16,411 nt of DNA from Gammaproteobacteria bacterium (GTDB lineage: Bacteria; Pseudomonadota; Gammaproteobacteria; Steroidobacterales; MnTg04), in NCBI GenBank assembly GCA_027297845.1, contig JAPUHG010000071.1:1-16411 (forward strand), given 5' to 3'. Positions 1 through 9,043 of this stretch are shown here, in pieces (position 1 is the stretch's first letter; each line of letters begins with the position of its first letter). Below the pieces are notes generated by a model. It saw nothing but the letters and a program-made list of their open reading frames with translations, was not told where the DNA came from and did not search any database. Both the position numbers and the translations under genes were made by a program.

Positions 1-78
1 ATCGCTATCCTGGGCACTGGCGACTCCGGCGCAAAGAAACGCAGCCATCATTACTATCAGAAATGCTCTAGTCCGCAT
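1..78 (-). CDS. N-terminus of an exported protein (partial, cut by window edge)
   Basis: Only the first 26 codons are visible, read leftwards from an ATG at 78-76. They encode MRTRAFLIVMMAAFLCAGVA followed by SAQDSD: a basic start, a hydrophobic core and an ASA|Q signal peptidase I site. No lipobox is seen (the residue before Cys is Leu), so a periplasmic or outer-membrane protein is more likely than a lipoprotein. An AGGAG ribosome site lies at 94-90, 11 bases before this ATG. A nearer ATG at 85-83 is in another frame and stops after five codons. The gene follows gcvPB by about 54 bases on the same strand and may be read from the same transcript. The mature protein is outside the window, so its function is unknown. 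Confidence 0.6.
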   Translation of the reverse strand, partial: MRTRAFLIVMMAAFLCAGVASAQDSD

Positions 79-102
79 TTTTCATAAAACTCCTGTCTAT
101 CC

Positions 103-118
103 GCGGCCGTTTGGCCGC
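103..118 (-). other. small GC-rich hairpin between gcvPB and the exported-protein gene
   Basis: The arms GCGGCC and GGCCGC pair perfectly over six bases around a four-base loop. It sits just after the gcvPB stop, next to a second self-complementary stretch (CCCGCGCGGG) that overlaps the region after the stop codon. No T-run follows on the minus strand, so this is not a standard intrinsic terminator. It could stabilise the 3' end of the gcv message or weakly reduce readthrough. Confidence 0.35.
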
Positions 119-132
119 AGCCCGCGCGGGTT

Positions 133-1596
133 TTAATCCTGCGTGTCTGGCTGCCAGCGCAAATCAAGCTGCCGAGCCGCCCGCACATCGTCAAGCCGCC
201 TGACCGGCAGCGTGTATGGCGCGCCTTTCACTTTTTCCGGATCGGCTTTCGCTTGTTCGCGGATCGCGATCATGGCCTCAACGAACCCATCCAGGTCTTC
301 TTTTGCTTCACTTTCGGTCGGCTCAATCAACAGACACTCAGGAACCAGCAACGGAAAATAGGTAGTCGGCGCATGAAATCCATGGTCGAGCAGACATTTG
401 GCGAAATCCATCGCGGTCACACCGAGCTCGTTCTTTTCTTTTTGCAAGGTCACGATCAATTCATGACTAGCGCGTCTTTCCGGGTAGGCCAGCGTAAATC
501 CCGCATCCTGCAATCTCTTCATCAGGTAATTGGCGCCAAGGGTCGCATTTTCCGACACCCTTTCCATGCCTTCGCGACCCAGCAATCGAATATAGACATA
601 GGCGCGTAACAGCACCCCGGCGTTACCCATAAAGGCTGACAGACGACCGATGCTTTGTGGCAGATCTTTTTCGTCAAGCCAGCGGTAACGGTCACCTTCT
701 TTTCCGACAACGGGTAACGGCAGGAATTCCTTAAGTCGATCGCCAACACCGACCGCACCCGAACCGGGCCCGCCGCCGCCGTGCGGCGTAGAAAAAGTCT
801 TGTGCAGGTTCATATGGATAACATCGAAACCCATGTCACCGGGAGCAACCTTGCCGAGTATGGCATTCAGGTTTGCGCCATCGTAATAAAGCAGGCCACC
901 GGCATCGTGAACGATGCGTGACATTTCCCGAATTTTTCGGTCGAAGACGCCGACGGTCGACGGATTGGTCAGCATAATGCCCGCCGTGTGCGGCCCGACC
1001 GCCGCTTTCAGCGCTTCCAGATCGACGTCGCCATCCTTGCCGGTCGGAATTTCACGCACGCTGTAACCACACATCGTCGCCGTCGCGGGATTGGTTCCAT
1101 GCGCCGCATCCGGTACCAGGATTTCGTTACGATCATTATCGTCACGCGCCTGGTGATACGCACGGATCATGGCAACACCGGCAAACTCGCCCTGCGCTCC
1201 CGCCATCGGTGTCAGCGACACCGCTCTCATCCCGGTAACCCCGCGCAACATTTCCTGAAGTTCAAACATGCAGGACAGAAAACCCTGGCCATGGCTTTCC
1301 GGGCCCAGTGGATGGCGCGACAAGAATCCGGGCAACATCGCAAGCTGGTTGCAGGCGCGCGGATTGTATTTCATCGTGCAGGAGCCCAGCGGGTAAAAGT
1401 GCGTATCGATGGAGAAATTTTTCTGCGACAGACGCGTGTAGTGACGCACGGTCTGCAATTCAGACACCTCGGGCAACAACGGCGGCGACCCGCGAAGAAA
1501 TTTTGCCGGCAAATCTACAGCCGTTTCCGCAAGCGGCGCCTGCGCGCTTGCCCGCCTGCCGCTGCGCGAGTGTTCGAAGATCAGTTTTTCGCTCAT
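133..1596 (-). CDS. gcvPB: Glycine dehydrogenase (decarboxylating) subunit 2, P-protein beta part
   Basis: PLP-dependent half of the split P-protein of the glycine cleavage system, which decarboxylates glycine and passes the aminomethyl group to lipoylated GcvH in the cytoplasm. The PLP-lysine motif NLHKTFSTPHGGGGPG is intact (Lys about residue 266), as are the upstream DAAHGTNPATAT and YYDGANLN segments. About 487 residues fits the two-subunit type (GcvPA plus GcvPB) rather than the ~950-residue fused form. I place the start at 1596 (MSEKLIFEHS), where family members begin and where GGAGG lies 11 bases upstream. An in-frame ATG at 1614 abuts the tpx stop but has no ribosome site. It is the last gcv gene, separated from gcvPA by tpx. 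Confidence 0.95.
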   Translation of the reverse strand: MSEKLIFEHSRSGRRASAQAPLAETAVDLPAKFLRGSPPLLPEVSELQTVRHYTRLSQKNFSIDTHFYPLGSCTMKYNPRACNQLAMLPGFLSRHPLGPESHGQGFLSCMFELQEMLRGVTGMRAVSLTPMAGAQGEFAGVAMIRAYHQARDDNDRNEILVPDAAHGTNPATATMCGYSVREIPTGKDGDVDLEALKAAVGPHTAGIMLTNPSTVGVFDRKIREMSRIVHDAGGLLYYDGANLNAILGKVAPGDMGFDVIHMNLHKTFSTPHGGGGPGSGAVGVGDRLKEFLPLPVVGKEGDRYRWLDEKDLPQSIGRLSAFMGNAGVLLRAYVYIRLLGREGMERVSENATLGANYLMKRLQDAGFTLAYPERRASHELIVTLQKEKNELGVTAMDFAKCLLDHGFHAPTTYFPLLVPECLLIEPTESEAKEDLDGFVEAMIAIREQAKADPEKVKGAPYTLPVRRLDDVRAARQLDLRWQPDTQD

Positions 1597-1614
1597 GCTC
1601 CCGGTCGCCTCCAT

Positions 1615-2115
1615 TCAGCCGAGCGCTTTCAGTGCCGCTTCGTAATCGGGTTCCTGAGCGATCTCCGGAACCAGCTCTGAATACAAAACCGTATTGTTTT
1701 CGTCCAGGACCACGACCGCCCGGGCGGTCAAACCGCGCAGCGGTCCGTCAACCAGTTCGACGCCATAGTTTTTGGCAAAAACCGGCGCGCGCATCGTCGA
1801 CAGTGTCTGGACATTTTCCAGCCCCTCATCGGCGCAGAACCTTTTCTGCGCAAACGGCAGGTCGGCCGAAATCATCAGCATGACCGTGTCTTCGTGTTCA
1901 CGTGCATAGTCATTGAACTTCTTTGTCGAAATCGCACAGACCGGTGTATCAATGCTTGGGAAAATATTGAGTAATTTCTTTTTCCCGGCAAAATCCGCGA
2001 CCGACACTTCCTGCAAGTCGCCATTGGTCAATTGAAAATCCGGAGCCTTGCCGCCAACCACGGGAATGTCCCCTGCGGTATGAATCTCGTTACCTTTCAA
2101 TGTAATCGTTGCCAT
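1615..2115 (-). CDS. tpx: Thiol peroxidase, atypical 2-Cys peroxiredoxin
   Basis: Reduces hydrogen and alkyl peroxides using thioredoxin. The 166-residue length is the family norm. The peroxidatic cysteine lies in SIDTPVC (Cys60) and the resolving cysteine in RFC (Cys94), matching the spacing of the E. coli Tpx pair. The N-terminal segment with VGGKAPDF and the C-terminal VVVLDENNTVLYSELVPEI segment are also typical. A GGAG site lies six bases before the ATG. It begins 13 bases after the gcvPA stop, and its stop lies just before the first possible gcvPB ATG, so it is embedded in the gcv transcript. It would then be induced by glycine through the riboswitch unless it also has its own promoter; I saw no clear internal promoter. 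Confidence 0.96.
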   Translation of the reverse strand: MATITLKGNEIHTAGDIPVVGGKAPDFQLTNGDLQEVSVADFAGKKKLLNIFPSIDTPVCAISTKKFNDYAREHEDTVMLMISADLPFAQKRFCADEGLENVQTLSTMRAPVFAKNYGVELVDGPLRGLTARAVVVLDENNTVLYSELVPEIAQEPDYEAALKALG

Positions 2116-2128
2116 TTTTCTCTCCAGT

Positions 2129-3490
2129 TTATGTTTTCAAAATTTCTGCAAGCAAATCACGATAGCGCTCGATATCTGCTTCGGTTTTTGTTTCGGTCGC
2201 ACACAACAACAAGGCATCGCCCAACTCCGGATGTGACCCGGACAGGTCCAGGCCGCCGAGGATCCCCTGCTCCGCGAGTTGGGCAAGCAGCGGCGCGACC
2301 GGCCGATCCAGGCGAATCGCGACCTCATGAAAAAACGGCTGCTTGAATACTCTTTCCACACCCGGGAGTGCGCACAATGCTGCGCAAAGCTCGCCGGTCC
2401 TCTTATGCGACAGGCTGGCAACTCTGGCCAGGCCTTCCGCACCGAGCAGACTCATGTATATGGTCGCGGCCGTTACCATCAAACCCTGGTTGGTACAGAT
2501 GTTCGAGGTGGCTTTCGATCGGCGAATATGCTGCTCCCGCGCCTGCAAAGTCAGCGTAAAGCCACGCTTGCCATCCAGGTCAACGGTGCGTCCGACCACG
2601 CGACCAGGCATCTGCCGAACGAGCGACAGGCGCGTCGTCAGGAAACCAAAATATGGCCCGCCCGATGACAGCGGAATACCTAAGGGCTGGCCTTCGCCGC
2701 AGACGATATCGGCACCGTGTTCGCCCCACTCACCGGGTGGTGTCAGCAAAGCCAGCGACATGGGGTTAACCACGGCGACGGTCAGCGCATTCTGTGCCCT
2801 GGCCCAGTCAGTGATCGCACCGACCTCCTCCAGCACGCCAAAGAAATTGGGTTGCTGCACGACAACCGCGGTCAAGTCTTCACCGCTGTACTTATCCAGG
2901 GATTGCATAACGCAATCGCCGCCAGCGGGGCAATAAGGCAGATCGATAAACTCGATTTTCTGAGCGCTGCAAATCACCTCGGCCACTTTCCGGTATACCG
3001 GGTTTACGGCACCGAGGAACAGGATGCGCCGGGACTTTGCCGCCCGGTTGGCGCGCACCGCCATCAGGCACGCTTCCGCAAGCGCAGAGGCACCGTCATA
3101 CATCGAAGCGTTGGAGACTTCCATGCCGGTCAGACCGGTCATCATCGTCTGGTATTCGTAGATCAGTTGCAGCGTACCCTGGCTGGCTTCGGCCTGGTAT
3201 GGCGTATAGGCGGTGTAATACTCCCCGCGGGTGGTAATTTCCCAGACTGCCGCCGGTATATGGTGCTCGTATGCGCCACCGCCAATAAAATTCAGCGCGC
3301 CGCTGTCCATCCGCGCACGATCATGCATCAGGCGTGCTATTTCCATTTCGCTGACGGCGTCGGGCACACAATCAAGGGACTTCAGCCGCAGATTGTCTGG
3401 AATCTCGTCAAAAAGATCCTCGACCGAACCGGCGCCAATTGCCGCAAGCATTTTCGCGATGTCATCATCTGTGTGGGGGATAAAAGGCAT
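2129..3490 (-). CDS. gcvPA: Glycine dehydrogenase (decarboxylating) subunit 1, P-protein alpha part
   Basis: First subunit of the heteromeric P-protein; it shares the aminotransferase-like fold of GcvPB but lacks the PLP lysine. At 453 residues it matches the family. The N-terminus MPFIPHTDDDIAKMLAAIGA and the internal GGGAYEHHIPA, YTPYQAEASQGTLQ and NASMYDG segments are characteristic. It starts 17 bases after the gcvH stop with only a weak ribosome site (GCGAG), suggesting translation coupled to gcvH. With gcvPB it forms the glycine decarboxylase; tpx lies between the two subunit genes. Confidence 0.95.
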   Translation of the reverse strand: MPFIPHTDDDIAKMLAAIGAGSVEDLFDEIPDNLRLKSLDCVPDAVSEMEIARLMHDRARMDSGALNFIGGGAYEHHIPAAVWEITTRGEYYTAYTPYQAEASQGTLQLIYEYQTMMTGLTGMEVSNASMYDGASALAEACLMAVRANRAAKSRRILFLGAVNPVYRKVAEVICSAQKIEFIDLPYCPAGGDCVMQSLDKYSGEDLTAVVVQQPNFFGVLEEVGAITDWARAQNALTVAVVNPMSLALLTPPGEWGEHGADIVCGEGQPLGIPLSSGGPYFGFLTTRLSLVRQMPGRVVGRTVDLDGKRGFTLTLQAREQHIRRSKATSNICTNQGLMVTAATIYMSLLGAEGLARVASLSHKRTGELCAALCALPGVERVFKQPFFHEVAIRLDRPVAPLLAQLAEQGILGGLDLSGSHPELGDALLLCATETKTEADIERYRDLLAEILKT

Positions 3491-3507
3491 ATCTGTTTTC
3501 GCTCGCG

Positions 3508-3900
3508 CTAGTCTACGTCTTCCAGGAACTGCTCGTAGGCAGCCGCGTCCATCAGCGAATCCAACTCGGATGCGTCGCTGGGCTGCATGCGAACCAGCCA
3601 GCCATCGCCATAAGGATCCGTATTCACCATCTCCGGCGTGTCATCCAGCGCGGAATTGACTTCCAGCACCTCGCCGCCAACCGGGCTGAGCAAATCGGAT
3701 GCCGCCTTGACTGACTCGACGACGCCAAAAGCGTCGCCACTGGCGACAACGCTGCCAACTTCGGGCGCTTCGACGAAAACCAGGTCGCCAAGAGCGCCCT
3801 GAGCATGATCGGTGATGCCAACAACGGCGGAACCATCGTCTTGCAGGCGCACCCACTCATGGTCACTGCTGTATTTAAGATCTCCAGGTACGTTACTCAT
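3508..3900 (-). CDS. gcvH: Glycine cleavage system H protein (lipoyl carrier)
   Basis: Small lipoylated shuttle that carries the aminomethyl intermediate from P-protein to T-protein. The lipoylation site is intact in VVESVKAASD (Lys65), and the N-terminal YSSDHEWV and the C-terminal GDGWLVRM segments are family hallmarks. At 130 residues it is full length. An AAGGAG site lies six bases before the ATG. It starts 24 bases after gcvT, second in the operon. Confidence 0.97.
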   Translation of the reverse strand: MSNVPGDLKYSSDHEWVRLQDDGSAVVGITDHAQGALGDLVFVEAPEVGSVVASGDAFGVVESVKAASDLLSPVGGEVLEVNSALDDTPEMVNTDPYGDGWLVRMQPSDASELDSLMDAAAYEQFLEDVD

Positions 3901-3924
3901 GGTCTTCTCCTTTTGGATGCCGTC

Positions 3925-5007
3925 TCAGCCAACTGCCTCGCCATTGCGCACGAACGTGGTTTTCACAACTCGCGCCGGCAGGAGTTTGCCGCGAATCTCA
4001 ACCTCGCACCGCTCTCCGCAAGCAACCGGTACTCGTGCCATACCGATCGAGCAGCCCAGGGTTGGCGAGAAACTGCCGCTGGTCGTTTCGCCATCGCCAG
4101 CGGCGCAAATAACTTTCTGGTGCGCCCGGAGCACACCCTTGCCCTCCAGTATCAGGCCAACCAGCTTCCGGTCCACACCATCGGCCTTATTTTTTTCAAG
4201 CGCAGAACGGCCGATAAAATCGCGCTCCTGCGGCTCCAGCGCAACTGTCCAGGACAACGCCGACTCCAGCGGGGTCGTACTCTCATCCATGTCGTTGCCA
4301 TACAGATTCATGCCCGCTTCAAGACGCAGCGTGTCCCTGGCGCCAAGACCGCAGGGGCGCACGCCAGCCTGGTTCAGCCGGTTCCAGAAATCCGCGGCAA
4401 GCTCGGCCGGCAGCAAAATCTCCCAGCCATCCTCACCGGTATAGCCGGTACGCGCGACAAACAATTCACCAACCTCGGCGGCGCTGAACGGTTTGAGCGC
4501 CAGCGCAGATTCAGCCTGTTCAGCTGGCAGCAACGCGGCCGCTTTTTGCCGGGCGTTGGGGCCCTGGATCGCGATCATGGCCAGGTCGCTGCGCTCGGTG
4601 AGCGTCAATTCCTTGCCGGTGGCCTGCTCTTCGATCCAGGCCAGGTCTTTCTCACGGGTCGCGGCGTTAACGACCATCCGGAACCGGTCCTCCGCCAGGT
4701 AATAGACGATCAGATCATCAATCACGCCGCCGGCGCCATTCAGCATGCACGAGTACAGGGCCTTGCCTGGTTCGCGCAACTTGGCGACGTCGTTGGCCAG
4801 CAGTCTGGACAGAAAAGAGCGCGTCGCAGCGCCTTTGAGATCGAGGACGGTCATATGGGACACATCAAACATGCCAGCATCATTGCGCACTGCATGATGC
4901 TCTTCGATCTGCGAACCGTAATTGACCGGCATCTCCCAACCGCCAAAATCAACCATGCGCGCGCCGAGAGCGACCTGCGCATCGTATAACGGGGTTTTGT
5001 CTGACAT
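3925..5007 (-). CDS. gcvT: Aminomethyltransferase, T-protein of the glycine cleavage system
   Basis: Transfers the methylene group from GcvH-bound aminomethyl-lipoate to tetrahydrofolate, releasing ammonia and giving 5,10-methylene-THF. Seen: N-terminal TPLYDAQVALGARMVDFGGW, the folate-site VSHM segment, the GGVIDDLIVY segment with the catalytic Asp, TGYTGEDGWEI, and the C-terminal GMARVPV region. I set the start at MSDKTPLYD (5007; 360 residues, family norm), with AGGAG nine bases upstream. The open frame runs on to 5268, but that extension translates riboswitch RNA and is not protein. First gene of the operon, controlled by the glycine riboswitch just upstream. Confidence 0.95.
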   Translation of the reverse strand: MSDKTPLYDAQVALGARMVDFGGWEMPVNYGSQIEEHHAVRNDAGMFDVSHMTVLDLKGAATRSFLSRLLANDVAKLREPGKALYSCMLNGAGGVIDDLIVYYLAEDRFRMVVNAATREKDLAWIEEQATGKELTLTERSDLAMIAIQGPNARQKAAALLPAEQAESALALKPFSAAEVGELFVARTGYTGEDGWEILLPAELAADFWNRLNQAGVRPCGLGARDTLRLEAGMNLYGNDMDESTTPLESALSWTVALEPQERDFIGRSALEKNKADGVDRKLVGLILEGKGVLRAHQKVICAAGDGETTSGSFSPTLGCSIGMARVPVACGERCEVEIRGKLLPARVVKTTFVRNGEAVG

Positions 5008-5031
5008 GACCTTCCACTCCTGGATCGGCAA

Positions 5032-5063
5032 TAAAAAAGGCGGCAGATCATAATTCTGCCGCC
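5032..5063 (-). terminator. Intrinsic terminator of the glycine riboswitch expression platform
   Basis: On the minus strand GGCGGCAGA pairs perfectly with TCTGCCGCC (nine base pairs, seven-base loop) and is followed at once by TTTTTT. It lies between aptamer 2 and gcvT, 24 bases before the gcvT ATG. Its 5' arm begins one base after the last base of the aptamer-2 P1 helix, so ligand-dependent folding of P1 can plausibly influence hairpin formation. The strength of the hairpin indicates control by transcription termination rather than by hiding the ribosome site. Confidence 0.9.
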
Positions 5064-5064
5064 C

Positions 5065-5236
5065 CTCTGTCCTGATACCTGAGAGATCGGGCCAGAACCA
5101 TCCTGACCGCACCCCTTCGGTGGACCGCATCGCGGCCGCTCTCCAGAGCCGATATGTATCCACTGTCCGTTTGCCTGAGCGTTTCCGGGCAAGTTGCGCC
5201 TTCGGCGACCCTTTTCGGGTTCTCTCCAGCGGATAC
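5065..5236 (-). ncRNA. Tandem glycine riboswitch (two aptamers)
   Basis: Two complete glycine aptamers read on the minus strand. Aptamer 1 (5236-5156) is closed by P1 arms GTATCCGCTG and CAGTGGATAC (nine Watson-Crick pairs plus one G-U) and carries GGAGAG, GCCGAAGG and CTCAGGCAAACGGACAG. Aptamer 2 (about 5150-5065) has P1 CTCTG/CAGAG, GGAGAG, ACCGAAGGGG and CTCAGGTATCAGGACAG. The linker is only about five bases, as usual for cooperative tandem forms. In known gcv operons this element switches expression on when glycine is plentiful, which fits the genes downstream. The polarity here is inferred, not shown. Confidence 0.95.
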
Positions 5237-5253
5237 TTTGAATCGGGGGGAGA

Positions 5254-5283
5254 ATGATAGCCCATCAATCCGCCGAATGTAAT
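5254..5283 (-). promoter_or_regulatory. Candidate sigma70 promoter of the gcv operon
   Basis: Minus strand: -35 ATTACA (5283-5278, 4 of 6 consensus bases), an 18-base spacer, -10 TATCAT (5259-5254, 5 of 6). The predicted start near 5246 lies about ten bases before the 5' arm of the aptamer-1 P1 helix, exactly where a riboswitch transcript should begin. The positional fit is the main support; the -35 match is only moderate. Confidence 0.5.
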
Positions 5284-5299
5284 TACGCGGCCCTAAGCC

Positions 5300-5340
5300 G
5301 CCTGGTTCACCCGAAATTGCGGATTCCGGCTGAACCAGGC
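5300..5340. repeat. 41-bp near-perfect palindrome in the gcv / DUF885 divergent region
   Basis: Arms 5300-5317 and 5323-5340 are complementary over 16 of 18 positions. The outer ten (GCCTGGTTCA / TGAACCAGGC) are perfect; there is one C-C mismatch, then CCGAAAT / ATTCCGG with one A-C mismatch, around a five-base centre TGCGG. It lies 17 bases upstream of the candidate gcv -35 box and 73 bases upstream of the DUF885-protein GTG. There is no T-run on either side, so it is not an intrinsic terminator. It may be a regulator binding site for one or both divergent genes, or a leader-RNA hairpin of the rightward gene. Confidence 0.75.
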
Positions 5341-5413
5341 AGGCCGGCAAACTTGCTGAGTGCATCGGGTAGCGGCGAGAATAGCCCTCCCGCTATCGGA
5401 GCAGGAGATTTAA

Positions 5414-7192
<1,779 letters not shown>

Positions 7193-7210
7193 AGCGAAAA
7201 AAGCGAACGC

Positions 7211-8437
7211 ATGAGTATAGCTCGAAGAAAATCCGTTAGCTGCCTGGTCGATGGTATTGGGATTGGCGGCAACCAGCCGATCGTGATCCAGTCGATGACC
7301 AACACCGATACTGAGGATGTCGAGGCGACGGTCAGCCAGGTTGTTGAACTGGCGCAGGCAGGTTCCGAGCTGGTACGGATTACGGTCAACAATATAAAAG
7401 CGGCCGAGGCCGTGCCGAGAATTCGCGAGCGCCTGGATCAGCTTGATTGTGCGGTGCCGCTGATTGGCGATTTTCACTTCAACGGTCATAAGCTGCTGCG
7501 CGAGGTTGACGATTGTGGCGACGCGCTCGCCAAGTTTCGCATCAACCCCGGCAACGTGGGTCGCGGAAAAAAGCGCGACCCGCAATTTACCGAGATGATC
7601 GAAGTCGCCTGCAAGAAAAACAAGGCGGTGCGTATCGGCGTCAACTGGGGCAGCCTGGATCAGGACCTGCTGACCTCGCTGATGGACGAAAACTCGGCGC
7701 GCAGCAAGCCGCTGGATGCACGTCGCGTGGTACTGGAAGCCATGCAGCAATCCGCATTAAAAAGTGCGCAGCGTGCCGAGGAAATAGGCCTGCGCCACGA
7801 GCAGATTGTTCTGTCCTGCAAGATGTCCGGCGTGCAGGATCTAATCGCGGTTTACCAGGACCTGTCGGGACGTTGCGACTATCCATTGCACCTGGGTTTG
7901 ACCGAGGCCGGGATGGGCAGCAAGGGCATCGTCGCCTCGACCGCCGCATTGGCCGTGTTGCTCCAGCAAGGCATCGGCGACACCATCCGCATCTCGCTGA
8001 CACCCAAACCGGGCGCCTCGCGCGCCCGGGAAGTTCAGGTCGCACAGGAGATTTTGCAAAGCATGGGCCTGCGCGCATTTTCCCCGGTCGTGATCGCCTG
8101 CCCCGGTTGCGGGCGAACCACGAGCACTGTTTTCCAGGAGCTTGCCCAGGAGATCCAGATTGACATTCAACAACGAATGCCCGAGTGGCGAGAAAAGTAT
8201 CCCGGTGTCGAAAACATGAGCGTCGCCGTGATGGGGTGCGTCGTAAACGGTCCGGGAGAAAGCAAACACGCCAATATCGGCATCAGCTTGCCGGGCAGCG
8301 GTGAAAAACCGGTTGCGCCGGTATACGAAGATGGCAAGAAAACGGTTACTCTCAAGGGCGATAACATAGCCGGTGAATTCAAGGAACTGGTGGCTGCCTA
8401 TATCAGCATCCATTACCCCGCAAAACATGAATCATGA
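7211..8437 (+). CDS. ispG: 4-hydroxy-3-methylbut-2-en-1-yl diphosphate synthase (GcpE)
   Basis: Penultimate enzyme of the MEP isoprenoid pathway, converting MEcPP to HMBPP with a [4Fe-4S] cluster. The cluster cysteines are seen in CPGCGRT (Cys297, Cys300) and GCVVNGPGE (Cys343, with Glu350). The N-terminal IQSMTNTDTEDVEAT and FRINPGNVG segments of the TIM-barrel domain are typical. At 408 residues it is somewhat longer than the ~372-residue E. coli enzyme, as in many other proteobacteria. The ribosome site is weak. The last bases overlap the start of the next gene. Its product feeds ubiquinone side-chain synthesis, a possible link to the ubi genes nearby. Confidence 0.97.
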   Translation: MSIARRKSVSCLVDGIGIGGNQPIVIQSMTNTDTEDVEATVSQVVELAQAGSELVRITVNNIKAAEAVPRIRERLDQLDCAVPLIGDFHFNGHKLLREVDDCGDALAKFRINPGNVGRGKKRDPQFTEMIEVACKKNKAVRIGVNWGSLDQDLLTSLMDENSARSKPLDARRVVLEAMQQSALKSAQRAEEIGLRHEQIVLSCKMSGVQDLIAVYQDLSGRCDYPLHLGLTEAGMGSKGIVASTAALAVLLQQGIGDTIRISLTPKPGASRAREVQVAQEILQSMGLRAFSPVVIACPGCGRTTSTVFQELAQEIQIDIQQRMPEWREKYPGVENMSVAVMGCVVNGPGESKHANIGISLPGSGEKPVAPVYEDGKKTVTLKGDNIAGEFKELVAAYISIHYPAKHES

Positions 8438-8768
8438 ATTGAAAAACAAACGCTGCCAGGCCTGCGAAGGCGGCGTGGAACCCCTGTCACCTGAAGCCGT
8501 AGCTGAACTCAGCGGACAAATCGAGGCGGGTTGGGAGTTGTCTGCCGACGGCCTGCAAATTCAGCGGGATTTTTCCTTTAGCGGTTTTTACAAGACCATG
8601 AACTTTGTCAATGCCGTCGCCTGGATCGCCAACACTGAAAACCACCACCCTGATCTCGAAGTCGGTTATGGCCATTGCCTGGTTCGCTACACGACCCACG
8701 CGATCGGCGGCCTGTCTGAAAACGATTTTATCTGCGCCGCTAAAATTGATTCACTTTTTTCTGATTAG
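8427..8768 (+). CDS. phhB: Pterin-4a-carbinolamine dehydratase (4a-hydroxytetrahydrobiopterin dehydratase)
   Basis: A 113-residue DCoH/PCD family protein. The catalytic motif ENHHPDLEVGYGHCLVRYTTH (in two parts: ENHHPD at 71-76 and the later His91) and the N-terminal CQACEGG are typical of bacterial members. The enzyme recycles the hydroxylated pterin made by aromatic amino acid hydroxylases; members are also found where no such hydroxylase exists. I start at the ATG at 8427, which overlaps the ispG end by 11 bases and gives the family N-terminus (MNHELKNKRC); an in-frame ATG at 8373 would add 18 unconserved residues. There is no good ribosome site, so translation is probably coupled to ispG. 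Its stop overlaps the stop of the convergent DUF4404 gene by four bases. Confidence 0.93.
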   Translation: MNHELKNKRCQACEGGVEPLSPEAVAELSGQIEAGWELSADGLQIQRDFSFSGFYKTMNFVNAVAWIANTENHHPDLEVGYGHCLVRYTTHAIGGLSENDFICAAKIDSLFSD

Positions 8769-9028
8769 ATACCGAGCTTATTGAGAATATCGGCAATACG
8801 CCCCAGCACCATGGTCAACGCGGGATGACTGGTTTCAAAGCGATCGATATTTCCGGAAACCGTTTCCGCCAGGTTGGCAGGGCTCTGGTCCCCGCCTTCA
8901 GTCAGCACTTGGCCAATACTGGCGTGCAACGCCGCTAACTGTGCCTTGGCATCGTCATCAAGACTGCTGCCTTCCGCCAGTTCCTGCTGCAACTCATCGA
9001 GTAATTTTTCCAGTTCTGCACGCGGCAT
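8765..9028 (-). CDS. DUF4404 family small protein
   Basis: An 87-residue protein resembling the DUF4404 family: an N-terminal helical segment MPRAELEKLLDELQQELAEG, an acidic linker and a C-terminal HPALTMVLGRIADILNKLGI-like helix. No signal peptide or membrane segment is seen and no function is known; the pattern suggests a small helical cytoplasmic protein. AAGGAG lies eight bases before the ATG. It is the last gene of the ygfB-pepP-ubiH-ubiI run, 15 bases after the acetyltransferase gene, and ends tail-to-tail with phhB with no terminator visible. Confidence 0.8.
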   Translation of the reverse strand: MPRAELEKLLDELQQELAEGSSLDDDAKAQLAALHASIGQVLTEGGDQSPANLAETVSGNIDRFETSHPALTMVLGRIADILNKLGI

Positions 9029-9043
9029 TTTGCCTGCTCCTTA

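Noticed and set aside
1597..1614. Upstream ATG of gcvPB giving MEATGS before MSEKL
   Set aside because: No ribosome site before it and the extra residues are not typical; the later ATG has GGAGG upstream.
3805..4989. 394-codon open frame on the plus strand opposite gcvT
   Set aside because: Antisense shadow of a GC-rich conserved gene; no recognisable domain or ribosome site.
5008..5268. N-terminal extension of GcvT (open frame to 5268)
   Set aside because: It runs through the riboswitch and terminator, is not T-protein-like, and the ATG at 5007 has a good ribosome site and the family N-terminus.
5353..5382. Promoter for the DUF885 gene (TTGCTG / GAGAAT)
   Set aside because: Only 3 and 4 of 6 consensus matches; too weak to call.
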